A stretch of DNA of 6,731 bases from CAZALT01 sp964485515 (GCA_964485515.1 CAZALT010000185.1:1-6731), one strand, 5' to 3'; shown: positions 1 through 6,157, counted from the stretch's first letter. Made by a program: numbers and translations. The notes: a model not told the origin generated them from the sequence alone.

Positions 1-2
1 AC

Positions 3-755
<753 letters not shown>

Positions 756-771
756 GACCAGGAGCGAATCG

Positions 772-1533
772 GTGAACCTCACCCTCAAGGTCTGGCGCCA
801 GAACGGCCCGAACGACGCAGGTCGCTTCGAGACGTACCCGGCCGACGACATCAACGACCACATGTCGTTCCTCGAGATGCTCGACATCGTGAACGAGCGC
901 CTCATCGAAGCCGGCACCGAGCCCATCACGTTCGACAGCGACTGCCGCGAGGGCATCTGCGGCACGTGCGGCATCATGATCAACGGCAGGGCCCACGGAC
1001 CGATGAAGGCCGCGGCCACGTGCCAGCTGCACATGCGCTCGTTCCAGGACGGCGACGAGATCATCCTCGAACCGTGGCGCGCCGCGGCGTTCCCGGTCAT
1101 CAAGGACCTCATGGTCGACCGGTCGAGCTTCGACGCCATCGTCGAGTCGGGCGGTTTCATCTCGGCCAACACGGGCACCCCCCAGGACGCCAACGAGATC
1201 CCGATCCCGAAGCCGGCGCTCGACACCTCGATGGACGCGGCGTCGTGCATCGGCTGCGGCGCCTGCGTGGCGGCGTGCCCCAACGGCGCGGCCCAGCTGT
1301 TCACCTCGGCCAAGCTCGCCCACCTCAACCTGCTCCCCCAGGGCCAGGCCCAGCGGTGGAAGCGCACCGAGGACATGGTCGAGACCATGGAGCAGTTCTT
1401 CGGCTCGTGCACCAACTACGGCGAGTGCCAAGAAGCGTGCCCGAAGGAGATCCCCATCGACTTCATCGCCCTGATGAACCGGGACTTCCTCAAGTCCAAG
1501 CTCAAGAACCGCAAGAAGATCGGTCAGGTCTGA
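772..1533 (+). CDS. sdhB: Succinate dehydrogenase/fumarate reductase iron-sulfur subunit
   Basis: This subunit passes electrons from the SdhA flavin through three Fe-S clusters to quinone at the membrane anchor. The 253-residue protein has the usual length and all cluster ligands. The [2Fe-2S] ferredoxin domain has Cys58, Cys63, Cys66 and Cys84. The C-terminal domain has Cys159, Cys162, Cys165 and Cys169 (CIGCGACVAACP), then Cys213, Cys219 and Cys223. By analogy with E. coli, 159/162/165/223 would bind [4Fe-4S] and 169/213/219 [3Fe-4S]. The start is GTG at 772, with GGAG at 761-764 giving a 7-base spacing. Co-transcription with sdhA is expected from the 16-base gap. No membrane-anchor gene follows, so any linked sdhC lies upstream, as in sdhCAB arrangements. 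Confidence 0.97.
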   Translation: MNLTLKVWRQNGPNDAGRFETYPADDINDHMSFLEMLDIVNERLIEAGTEPITFDSDCREGICGTCGIMINGRAHGPMKAAATCQLHMRSFQDGDEIILEPWRAAAFPVIKDLMVDRSSFDAIVESGGFISANTGTPQDANEIPIPKPALDTSMDAASCIGCGACVAACPNGAAQLFTSAKLAHLNLLPQGQAQRWKRTEDMVETMEQFFGSCTNYGECQEACPKEIPIDFIALMNRDFLKSKLKNRKKIGQV

Positions 1534-1545
1534 TGTTTCTGGCTC

Positions 1546-1570
1546 GGTCAGCTCGCTTCGCTCGCTGACC
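1546..1570. terminator. Hairpin in the convergent sdhB/dedA gap, possible bidirectional terminator
   Basis: Arms GGTCAGC (1546-1552) and GCTGACC (1564-1570) pair perfectly around an 11-base loop made of repeated CGCT/TCGC units. It lies 13 bases after the sdhB stop and between two converging genes, where a shared terminator is expected. There is no T-run on either side, so it is not a canonical intrinsic terminator. It could instead be a copy of a dispersed palindromic repeat. The rest of the 140-base gap (1534-1673) shows nothing recognisable. Confidence 0.45.
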
Positions 1571-1673
1571 TCCCCCCAGTCCCCACTCGCCAATCAACGC
1601 CGTACCTGCCCGACCGCTGCGACACGCCCTCAAGAGCTCCCGCGCGTCCGCCGAATCCATGTCAGCGCCTCTG

Positions 1674-2408
1674 TCAGGCCGGGTCGTCGAGGATGTCGTG
1701 CAGCTCTTCGGGGGTGATCTCGTCGCCGGTCTCGTCGAAGGCGTGACCCGAAAGCGCCCCGAGCTTGTCCTTGCGACGGTGGCGCCAGAACTCGACCCCG
1801 ATCGGCACGACGGAGAAGGCCACGATCACGACCACCGCTATCTCGAGGTTGTCGGCGATGCCCGGGAAGGCGTGGCCGACCCAGTAGCCGAGCTGCGTGA
1901 AGCCGACGGCCCAGACCACACCGCCGATGACGTTGAACTTCACGAACGTGCGGTAGTGCATGTCGGACGCACCGGCCACGATGGGGCAGAACGTGCGGAC
2001 GATCGGCACGAAGCGGGCCAGCACGATGGCCTTGGCCCCGTACTTCTCGAAGAACTCACCGGCCTTGGCCGTGTACTCCGGCTTGAAGACCCGGGACTTC
2101 GGTCGGCTGAACAGCGACGGGCCGAGCTTCTTGCCGAACACGTAGCCGAACTGGTCTCCGGCCACCGCGGCGATGGCACAACCGAGCGACACGAACCAGA
2201 TGTGCCCGCCGGCGAGCTTGTCGATCCCCTCCACGCCGTAGGTGAGCAGACCTGCCGTGAACAGCAGGGAATCGCCGGGGAGGAAGAAGCCGATCATGAC
2301 GCCGGACTCGGCGAAGATCACGGCGAAGAGCCCGATGAGCCCCACCGTGTTGATCAGGTTCTTGGGGTCGATCCCCACGGCGTAGATGGCAGAGTAGATC
2401 GAGCGCAT
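1674..2408 (-). CDS. DedA-family (SNARE-associated/VTT domain) integral membrane protein
   Basis: A 244-residue inner-membrane protein of the DedA superfamily, whose members are linked to envelope integrity, proton-motive-force homeostasis and, for several, lipid-carrier flipping; the exact substrate here is unknown. Family signatures are in order: Glu34 in the first re-entrant region, FFLPGDSLLF (41-50, with Asp46), AGDQFGY (83-89), and the ARFVPIVRTFCPIVAG segment (131-146) with the two arginines 132 and 138 that are functionally important in E. coli YqjA/YghB. Hydrophobic stretches fall at about 17-55, 68-92, 128-170 and 178-198. The tail is charged (RHRRKDK, then acidic). The start at 2408 was chosen because family homology begins there; an in-frame extension to 2684 would run antisense-free but through the 3' part of the neighbouring gene and is Arg/Ser-rich shadow sequence. 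No Shine-Dalgarno is visible; TACGCT lies just upstream (see promoter entry). Confidence 0.92.
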   Translation of the reverse strand: MRSIYSAIYAVGIDPKNLINTVGLIGLFAVIFAESGVMIGFFLPGDSLLFTAGLLTYGVEGIDKLAGGHIWFVSLGCAIAAVAGDQFGYVFGKKLGPSLFSRPKSRVFKPEYTAKAGEFFEKYGAKAIVLARFVPIVRTFCPIVAGASDMHYRTFVKFNVIGGVVWAVGFTQLGYWVGHAFPGIADNLEIAVVVIVAFSVVPIGVEFWRHRRKDKLGALSGHAFDETGDEITPEELHDILDDPA

Positions 2409-2415
2409 ATCCGGG

Positions 2416-2421
2416 CGAGCG
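2416..2421 (-). promoter_or_regulatory. Possible leaderless -10 element for the DedA gene
   Basis: On the minus strand TACGCT matches the TANNNT actinobacterial -10 pattern and ends seven bases before the AT that precedes the ATG at 2408. Transcription could therefore start at or next to the start codon. This would explain the lack of a ribosome binding site. No convincing -35 hexamer is seen at 16-18 bases upstream, so this is a weak call. Confidence 0.3.
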
Positions 2422-2442
2422 TAGTGGTGGCGCCTACCCCGA

Positions 2443-2496
2443 CACAGATCAGGCGACAGGCGCGGACCAGGCGACAGGCACAGATCAGGCCGGAAC
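2443..2496. repeat. Three imperfect 18-bp tandem repeats between the DUF7064-like gene and dedA
   Basis: Unit 1 (2443-2460, CACAGATCAGGCGACAGG), unit 2 (2461-2478, CGCGGACCAGGCGACAGG) and a diverged unit 3 (2479-2496, CACAGATCAGGCCGGAAC) follow each other directly. Units 1 and 2 share 15 of 18 bases; unit 3 shares its first 12 bases with unit 1. The array fills most of the 91-base gap downstream of the gene ending at 2500 and upstream of the dedA start. It may be slippage-derived spacer, or it may hold protein-binding sites for dedA; no function is shown. Confidence 0.75.
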
Positions 2497-2499
2497 CGA

Positions 2500-3441
2500 T
2501 CAACGCGGCAGGTCACCCGGCGGCTGGTTGAACTCGATCCAACCGACACCGGTGTGCGCGGAGCCATCAAGGCCGGGGCCGGTGACCCGCACCATCGCCC
2601 GCGGGAACCTCGCCTCGCGACCGTCGGGCGCGATGAGCTGCACCGGTGCCCAGCCGAGCGGCTCGCACGCGTAGGTGCCTCCATCGATCGTGATCGTCGC
2701 GGAGGCGGGAATGCCGTCGGGCCCGGGCTCCTCCTCGACGATCGCCACGCCGACCACCCGGGGCTCGACGCCGGGACCCTGCACGTAGCCGAAGGCGTAG
2801 TCGGCCTCGACGACCTTGACGACCTGGACGCGGGTGCCGTCGTCGAGGCCGAAGGCGGCCCAGCACCACGTCATCGACCACCAGTCACGGACCCCCCACG
2901 AGTGGTCCCGCTGGCCGATCCCGTCGAGCTCGATCGTCTCGTCGCCGACGAGGATCTCGCCGTGCACCCGGCACGGGATCTCGTAGCGGTCGAAGCCCGG
3001 TCCCCAGAAGTGCACCTCGCCGTCGGTCTCCCACTCCAGGTCGAAGCCGAGCGGCGTGCGGTCGCCCCGCAGCCCCAGATACGCCTCGGCCGGGTCGTCG
3101 ATCGCCACGCCGAAGGCCTCCAGGCCGACGCTGAGGTGTCGGTACGGCGTCTCGATGTTGTGGTCGGCCCACAGGCCCGTGGAACGGATCTCCAGCGGGC
3201 TCGGCCCGCGGCCGAGCGGCACCTCGTGGTCGACGACCAGCACGGTCGGTCGGTCGGGGCCCACGACGGTCGCCCAGTACCAGACCGTGTCGAGGTTCGG
3301 GTACCGGCCGATCCGGACATAGCCGCCGATCGAGCCGTCGCGAGCGGCGAAGTCGAAGTACCACGACTCGCCCCACAGCGGCTCGGGTCCGGGTTGGTGC
3401 GCAGTCTCGCCGCCGACCGGGGGTTCGTGCTCGAAGGCCAT
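2500..3441 (-). CDS. Uncharacterised protein with QRDHSWGVRDWW motif (DUF7064/DUF7065-like, CrtC/AttH lipocalin-like)
   Basis: A 313-residue protein, rich in Trp, Gly and Asp, with no signal peptide or membrane segment, so probably cytoplasmic. The motif GQRDHSWGVRDWW spans residues 176-188 and sits after a beta-rich N-terminal half (WYFDFAARDGSIGGYVRIG at 27-45; WGPGF at 146-150). A second beta-rich half follows (about 189-313). This two-part layout and motif resemble actinobacterial proteins carrying DUF7065 and DUF7064, distantly related to the double-lipocalin hydroxyneurosporene-synthase (CrtC)/AttH fold; the assignment is from memory. Substrate and reaction are unknown. The start at 3441 is set by GGAAGGA with a 7-base spacing; an upstream in-frame ATG at 3492 has no such site. 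The gene is divergent from the MFS exporter (194 bases between starts) and 91 bases upstream of dedA on the same strand. Confidence 0.85.
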   Translation of the reverse strand: MAFEHEPPVGGETAHQPGPEPLWGESWYFDFAARDGSIGGYVRIGRYPNLDTVWYWATVVGPDRPTVLVVDHEVPLGRGPSPLEIRSTGLWADHNIETPYRHLSVGLEAFGVAIDDPAEAYLGLRGDRTPLGFDLEWETDGEVHFWGPGFDRYEIPCRVHGEILVGDETIELDGIGQRDHSWGVRDWWSMTWCWAAFGLDDGTRVQVVKVVEADYAFGYVQGPGVEPRVVGVAIVEEEPGPDGIPASATITIDGGTYACEPLGWAPVQLIAPDGREARFPRAMVRVTGPGLDGSAHTGVGWIEFNQPPGDLPR

Positions 3442-3448
3442 GCCGTGA

Positions 3449-3455
3449 TCCTTCC
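3449..3455 (-). promoter_or_regulatory. Ribosome binding site that fixes the start at 3441
   Basis: On the minus strand GGAAGGA precedes the ATG at 3441 with seven bases between. It favours this start over the in-frame ATG at 3492, which would add 17 residues of Arg/Gly-rich sequence that do not look like the family N-terminus. Confidence 0.7.
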
Positions 3456-3479
3456 AGACCCGACGTGCACCAGCCCGCT

Positions 3480-3507
3480 GCCCACTGCCCACTGGCTACT
3501 GGCCACA
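3480..3507. repeat. Four imperfect 7-bp tandem units in the divergent control region
   Basis: Consecutive heptamers read GCCCACT, GCCCACT, GGCTACT and GGCCACA. The first two are identical and the others differ by two or three bases. The run lies 39 bases upstream of the start of the minus-strand gene at 3441, in its probable promoter region. It is a simple-sequence tract; a role in regulation is only possible. Confidence 0.6.
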
Positions 3508-3553
3508 GGCGGGCGGATCGAAGGTGTCGGCGTTGGGGGCGACGATCGCGGTG

Positions 3554-3580
3554 CCGGAAATTCCGTCGGTTCGTCCGGAA
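3554..3580. promoter_or_regulatory. Short inverted repeat CGGAA-A-TTCCG with a direct CCGGAA copy
   Basis: CGGAA (3555-3559) and TTCCG (3561-3565) form a perfect inverted repeat around one base. CCGGAA occurs at 3554-3559 and again at 3575-3580, 21 bases or two helical turns apart. It lies in the divergent region between the DUF7064-like gene and the MFS exporter, just upstream of the stronger operator. It could be a second regulator site or a chance element. Confidence 0.35.
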
Positions 3581-3584
3581 TCAG

Positions 3585-3613
3585 CTAGCTATGCTAACTG
3601 TTAGCACTGCTAA
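3585..3613. promoter_or_regulatory. Double palindromic operator (MarR/SlyA-like) overlapping the likely exporter promoter
   Basis: Four alternating TAGC/GCTA arms make two tandem 13-base inverted repeats: CTAGC-TAT-GCTAA (3585-3597, one mismatch) and TTAGC-ACT-GCTAA (3601-3613, perfect), 16 bases centre to centre. Between them the inner arms form a perfect 15-base palindrome, TGCTAAC-T-GTTAGCA (3592-3606). The AT-rich block stands out from the surrounding GC-rich DNA. TATGCT at 3590-3595 is the best -10 candidate, so a bound repressor would block the polymerase. The half-sites resemble the known SlyA box TTAGCAAGCTAA, which suggests a MarR-family repressor; a TetR-type protein is an alternative. 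It sits 22 bases before the exporter start at 3636. Confidence 0.7.
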
Positions 3614-3626
3614 GGGACTTGCCGAC

Positions 3627-3632
3627 GAGGAA
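3627..3632 (+). promoter_or_regulatory. Ribosome binding site that fixes the exporter start at 3636
   Basis: GAGGAA lies immediately upstream of the ATG at 3636, with three to five bases of spacing depending on the core chosen. The in-frame ATG at 3591 falls inside the palindromic operator and has no comparable site, so 3636 is preferred. Confidence 0.6.
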
Positions 3633-3635
3633 GAC

Positions 3636-5051
3636 ATGACGGCCACCACCAGCTCATCAGCACCGACACCGCGCACCCGCTTCCACGGCGCGGCGCGGCG
3701 TGCTTTCCCGGCCCTGGCCGTGCGCAACTTCCGGCTCTACGCCTTCGGCCAGACGATCTCGGTCAGCGGAACGTGGATGCAGAGCGTGGCCCAGGCCTGG
3801 TTGGTGCTGAAGCTCACCGACAGCGGCCTGGCCCTCGGTCTCGTCACCGCCACCCAGTTCATCCCGATGCTGCTCCTCGGTCCGTTCGGTGGCGTCGTTG
3901 CCGACCGTGTCGACAAGCGGCGACTCCTCCAGACCACCCAGGTGATCTCGGGCTCGTTCGCCCTGACCTTGGCGATGTTGACGTTGACCGGTGCCGTCCA
4001 GCTCTGGATGGTCTTCCTGCTCGCCTTCGGCCTCGGCGTCACGAGCGCGTTCGACATGCCCGCCCGCCAGTCGTTCGTCTTCGAGATGGTCGGGGCAGGA
4101 AACCTGACCAACGCCGTCAGCCTCAACAGCATCGTGATGAACGCGGGCCGCCTGGTCGGACCAGCGGTCGCCGGCATCACCATCGCCGTCGTCGGGACCG
4201 GCATGTGCTTCCTGCTCAACGCCGTGAGCTACGCCGCGACGTTCCTCGCGCTGCGCGCCATGCGCGCCGACGAGCTCGAACCCGTCGAGCAGGCACCTCG
4301 AGCGCGAGGCCAGCTGCGGGCCGGGGTGCGCTACGTGTGGTCGACACCAGCCCTGCGCACGCCCTTGCTGCTCATGGCCGCGATCGGGACGTTCACCTAC
4401 GAGTTCCAGGTGTCGCTCCCCATCCTCGCCGAGTTCACCTTCGATGCCGGCGCCGGCGGCTACAGCCTCCTGCTGGCGACGATGAGCATCGGTGCCGTCG
4501 TGGGCGGCACGGTCCTCGCCAGCCGCATGGCACCGACACATCGTCGACTCGGACAGGCCGCCTTCGCCTTCGCCGGCGCCGTCGCCCTCGCCGCCGTGAT
4601 GCCCACGCTCTCGTTGACCGCGGTCGTCATGCCGCTCGTCGGCGCGACGAGCATCGTGTTCATCACCCAGGCCAACGCGACGCTGCAGCTCACCGCGGCG
4701 CCGGACATGCGGGCCCGGGTCATCGCGCTGTACGGCGTGGCCTTCCTCGGCTCGACGCCGGTCGGTGGGCCGATCGTCGGCGCGATCGGCAACGCCCTGG
4801 GTGGCCGGGTGGCGCTGCTCGTCGGTGCCGCCGCGGCGCTCACCGCGGTGGCCCTGGCCTGGCGCTCCCTCGACCGCGCATCCGACGTGCGGGTCGAGGG
4901 CGCCCTACCGATGGACGCTCACGCGCCCATCGATCATCGCGACCGCGTCAGAACGCGTCGCCGCTGGTCGACCCCGGAGGCGGGGGCGGAGCGACCGTCC
5001 CACCCGGAGCCGGCGCCGGCGCGGTCGGAGCAGGTGGCGGCGGCGGCGTGA
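3636..5051 (+). CDS. MFS efflux transporter (EntS-like/MFS_3 type)
   Basis: A 471-residue major facilitator superfamily membrane protein, most like the EntS/tetracycline-type drug and siderophore proton antiporters. After a short basic cytoplasmic N-terminus comes VRNFRLYAFGQTISVSGTWMQSVAQAWLVLKLT (about 29-61), which is the standard opening of this subfamily. The motif-A loop is GGVVADRVDKRR (85-96), with Asp90, Arg91 and Arg95/96. Also family-like are FGLGVTSAFDMPARQSF (about 131-147) and NAGRLVGPAVAG (about 159-170). Hydrophobic segments are compatible with about 12 helices through residue 430. The last 40 residues are hydrophilic (acidic, then Arg/Pro/Ala-rich). The start at 3636 has GAGGAA upstream; the alternative at 3591 would add 15 residues. 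Its 3' end overlaps the convergent proline-rich gene by 104 bases. A palindromic operator upstream implies repressor control, perhaps induced by the substrate. The transported compound cannot be told from sequence. Confidence 0.88.
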   Translation: MTATTSSSAPTPRTRFHGAARRAFPALAVRNFRLYAFGQTISVSGTWMQSVAQAWLVLKLTDSGLALGLVTATQFIPMLLLGPFGGVVADRVDKRRLLQTTQVISGSFALTLAMLTLTGAVQLWMVFLLAFGLGVTSAFDMPARQSFVFEMVGAGNLTNAVSLNSIVMNAGRLVGPAVAGITIAVVGTGMCFLLNAVSYAATFLALRAMRADELEPVEQAPRARGQLRAGVRYVWSTPALRTPLLLMAAIGTFTYEFQVSLPILAEFTFDAGAGGYSLLLATMSIGAVVGGTVLASRMAPTHRRLGQAAFAFAGAVALAAVMPTLSLTAVVMPLVGATSIVFITQANATLQLTAAPDMRARVIALYGVAFLGSTPVGGPIVGAIGNALGGRVALLVGAAAALTAVALAWRSLDRASDVRVEGALPMDAHAPIDHRDRVRTRRRWSTPEAGAERPSHPEPAPARSEQVAAAA

Positions 5052-5502
5052 CATCAGCCGGAGCGGGTGCTGGAGCCGGAGGCGGCGGTGGCGGCACGGA
5101 TCCCCCGGGTGCTGGAGCCGGAGGCGGCGGTGGCGGCACGGATCCCCCGGGGGCCGGAGGCGGCGGAACCGCGCCCGGCGCGGGCGGCGGAGGGGTCGCT
5201 CCCCCCGGAGGGGGCGGGGTGGACGCGGCGGCTCCCGGCGGAGGAGGCGGCGCGGTGCGGAGCCCCAGGTCGAGCTGGACCCCCTGACCCTCGAGGCTCT
5301 GCAGCTCGCCCTTCACCCGGACCAGGTCGGCTTCCTGCACCTCGTTGAGACCGCGCGTCTCCTTCAGGTACGAGAGCACGCCGAAGTCGCGCAGGAAAGG
5401 CTCGGCCTGCGACGCGGTCGGCCCACTCGTACCGGACAGCGCGGTGTTGGCCTTCTGCGAGAGCTGGTCGGCTCCCTGCTTCAGCTGGTCCATGAAGCCC
5501 AT
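4948..5502 (-). CDS. Small protein with helical N-terminal domain and long proline-rich tail
   Basis: A 184-residue protein of unknown function. Residues 1-80 are predicted helical and amphipathic (MGFMDQLKQGADQLSQKANTA, then AEPFLRDFGVLSYLKETRG at 34-52 and a charged helix at 53-74). They resemble small actinobacterial coiled-coil proteins that carry an LLRDLGxxxY segment (from memory). Residues 85-179 are low complexity: eight runs of four to six prolines separated by Ala/Gly/Ser/Thr/Val, including two identical PGGSVPPPPPPAPA units (118-131 and 132-145). No signal peptide or transmembrane helix is seen. GAGGAG at 5510-5515 sits seven bases before the ATG at 5502. Third-position C/G bias and that site support a real gene although the tail could be mistaken for shadow. 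It lies 148 bases downstream of marR on the same strand. The tail may be a flexible linker or bind SH3/WW-like or other partners; polyproline runs usually need EF-P for translation. Confidence 0.8.
   Translation of the reverse strand: MGFMDQLKQGADQLSQKANTALSGTSGPTASQAEPFLRDFGVLSYLKETRGLNEVQEADLVRVKGELQSLEGQGVQLDLGLRTAPPPPPGAAASTPPPPGGATPPPPAPGAVPPPPAPGGSVPPPPPPAPAPGGSVPPPPPPAPAPAPADVTPPPPPAPTAPAPAPGGTVAPPPPPGSTSGDAF
5064..5151. repeat. Exact 42-bp tandem duplication inside the proline-rich tail
   Basis: Two copies (5064-5105 and 5106-5147) are identical, and the match continues four bases into a third copy before diverging. Each encodes 14 residues on the minus strand (PGGSVPPPPPPAPA). Identity at every base, including synonymous positions, points to a recent duplication by slippage or unequal recombination. 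A diverged partial third unit (cggaggcggcgg) follows at about 5155-5166. Confidence 0.92.
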
Positions 5503-5609
5503 GTGATCGCTCCTCGTCCACGCGGCGGGACGCGGATGCCCCTGCCGATCGACGCGGACACTATCGGTCAGGCATGCAGGGCGGGAACGGTCCGACGGTT
5601 CGCGCCGAC

Positions 5610-5640
5610 GGTGGGCCCGCCCGGTCGCGGTCCGCCCACC
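5610..5640. terminator. Stem-loop downstream of marR
   Basis: GGTGGGC (5610-5616) pairs with GCCCACC (5634-5640), and CCGC (5617-5620) pairs with GCGG (5627-5630) after a three-base bulge, leaving a six-base loop. It begins 11 bases beyond the marR stop on the minus strand. There is no T-run, so it could be a weak terminator or attenuator between marR and the proline-rich gene. A further palindrome, TCAGCCGGCTGA, covers the marR stop codon at 5651-5662. Confidence 0.4.
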
Positions 5641-5650
5641 TGGACGAAGG

Positions 5651-6079
5651 TCAGCCGGCTGAGAGGTTCGCCGCCATCTTGTCGAGCGCGCCGGCGAGCG
5701 CCGCCACCTCCTTGGCCGAGATGCCTCGGGTCGCCTCGCGGGTCACCTCGGAGGCGACCGCTTCGACCTTGGCCTGGAGCCGCTTGCCCTTGGCCGTCAG
5801 CTTCACGACCGACACGCGACCATCGGTCTTGTCGCCTCGGCGACTGACGAGGCCAGATGCCTCCATGCGCTGAAGCATCTTGGTCACGGTGGGCGGCTCC
5901 ACCTGGAGCGCCTCGGCGAGCTGGCTCTGACGCTGACCGTCCTCAGCCCACAACAAGCGGAGGAGCGCGTCCTGGCCCGGATGAAGGCCGAGGGCAGCAA
6001 GGCGCCGGCCGGTCACCGTGCGGTGAGCACGAGCGGCGCGCACAAGGGCAGAATCGAGATCGGGACGTCGGGTAGCCAT
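5651..6079 (-). CDS. MarR-family winged-helix transcriptional regulator
   Basis: A 142-residue cytoplasmic dimeric DNA-binding protein. The helix-turn-helix runs about residues 51-81, with QSQLAEALQVEPPTVTKML as the turn and recognition helix and RMEASGLVSRR as the following helix. The beta-wing contains DGR (86-88) and VVKLTAKGK, the typical MarR wing sequence. The N- and C-terminal helices would form the dimer interface. There is no cysteine, so it is not a thiol-sensing OhrR type; it probably responds to a small phenolic or hydrophobic ligand, as many family members do (inference). I start at the ATG at 6079, where homology begins; a GTG at 6094 would add five residues. Neither has a Shine-Dalgarno. 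It is divergent from the SCP2-like gene, with 150 bases between starts, and upstream of the proline-rich gene. A MarR-like operator stands ahead of the exporter at 3585-3613, but I see no matching copy in front of marR itself. Confidence 0.88.
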   Translation of the reverse strand: MATRRPDLDSALVRAARAHRTVTGRRLAALGLHPGQDALLRLLWAEDGQRQSQLAEALQVEPPTVTKMLQRMEASGLVSRRGDKTDGRVSVVKLTAKGKRLQAKVEAVASEVTREATRGISAKEVAALAGALDKMAANLSAG

Positions 6080-6142
6080 GGGGGCAGACAACACCGGTCG
6101 CCGTCAGATTGCAAGCCGACGAAACACCGATCCGATGGATGT

Positions 6143-6157
6143 CTCTCGTCTCGAGAG
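6143..6157. promoter_or_regulatory. Palindrome CTCTCG-TCT-CGAGAG in the marR/SCP2 divergent region
   Basis: Six-base arms CTCTCG (6143-6148) and CGAGAG (6152-6157) flank a three-base spacer; TCTCGAGA within it is itself a perfect palindrome. It lies 64 bases upstream of the marR start, in a gap where autoregulatory MarR sites are common. It differs in sequence from the exporter operator. A self-binding site is only a suggestion. Confidence 0.4.

Noticed and set aside
1659..2531. + strand reading frame of about 290 codons opposite dedA
   Set aside because: It is His/Asp/Glu-rich antisense shadow of a clear DedA protein on the minus strand.
2409..2684. 92-residue N-terminal extension of the DedA frame
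   Set aside because: It runs through the 18-bp repeats and into the coding DNA of the neighbouring gene, lacks homology-like features and would be an unusual leader; DedA proteins begin near the chosen ATG.
2554..3588. Long + strand reading frame of about 344 codons opposite the DUF7064-like gene
   Set aside because: Composition is Asp/Arg/Val/Ala-rich shadow sequence; the minus strand has a ribosome binding site, a sensible start and a recognisable motif.
3591..3635. Upstream ATG at 3591 for the exporter
   Set aside because: It lies inside the palindromic operator, overlaps the likely -10 and lacks a ribosome binding site, whereas the ATG at 3636 has GAGGAA.
5064..5250. G-rich + strand tract as a regulatory G-quadruplex
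   Set aside because: The G-runs are the complement of proline codons in a coding gene, which explains them fully; no independent evidence of a structural role.
3773..5287. Long + strand reading frame of about 504 codons across the exporter and proline-rich gene
   Set aside because: It is Arg/Gly/Pro-rich with no family motifs, and is a GC-driven shadow of the exporter frame and the antisense of the proline-rich gene.
5651..6079. Direct assignment of this MarR as the regulator of the exporter operator
   Set aside because: No TTAGC/GCTAA-type site is seen in front of marR itself and the genes are 2 kb apart; kept only as a hypothesis.
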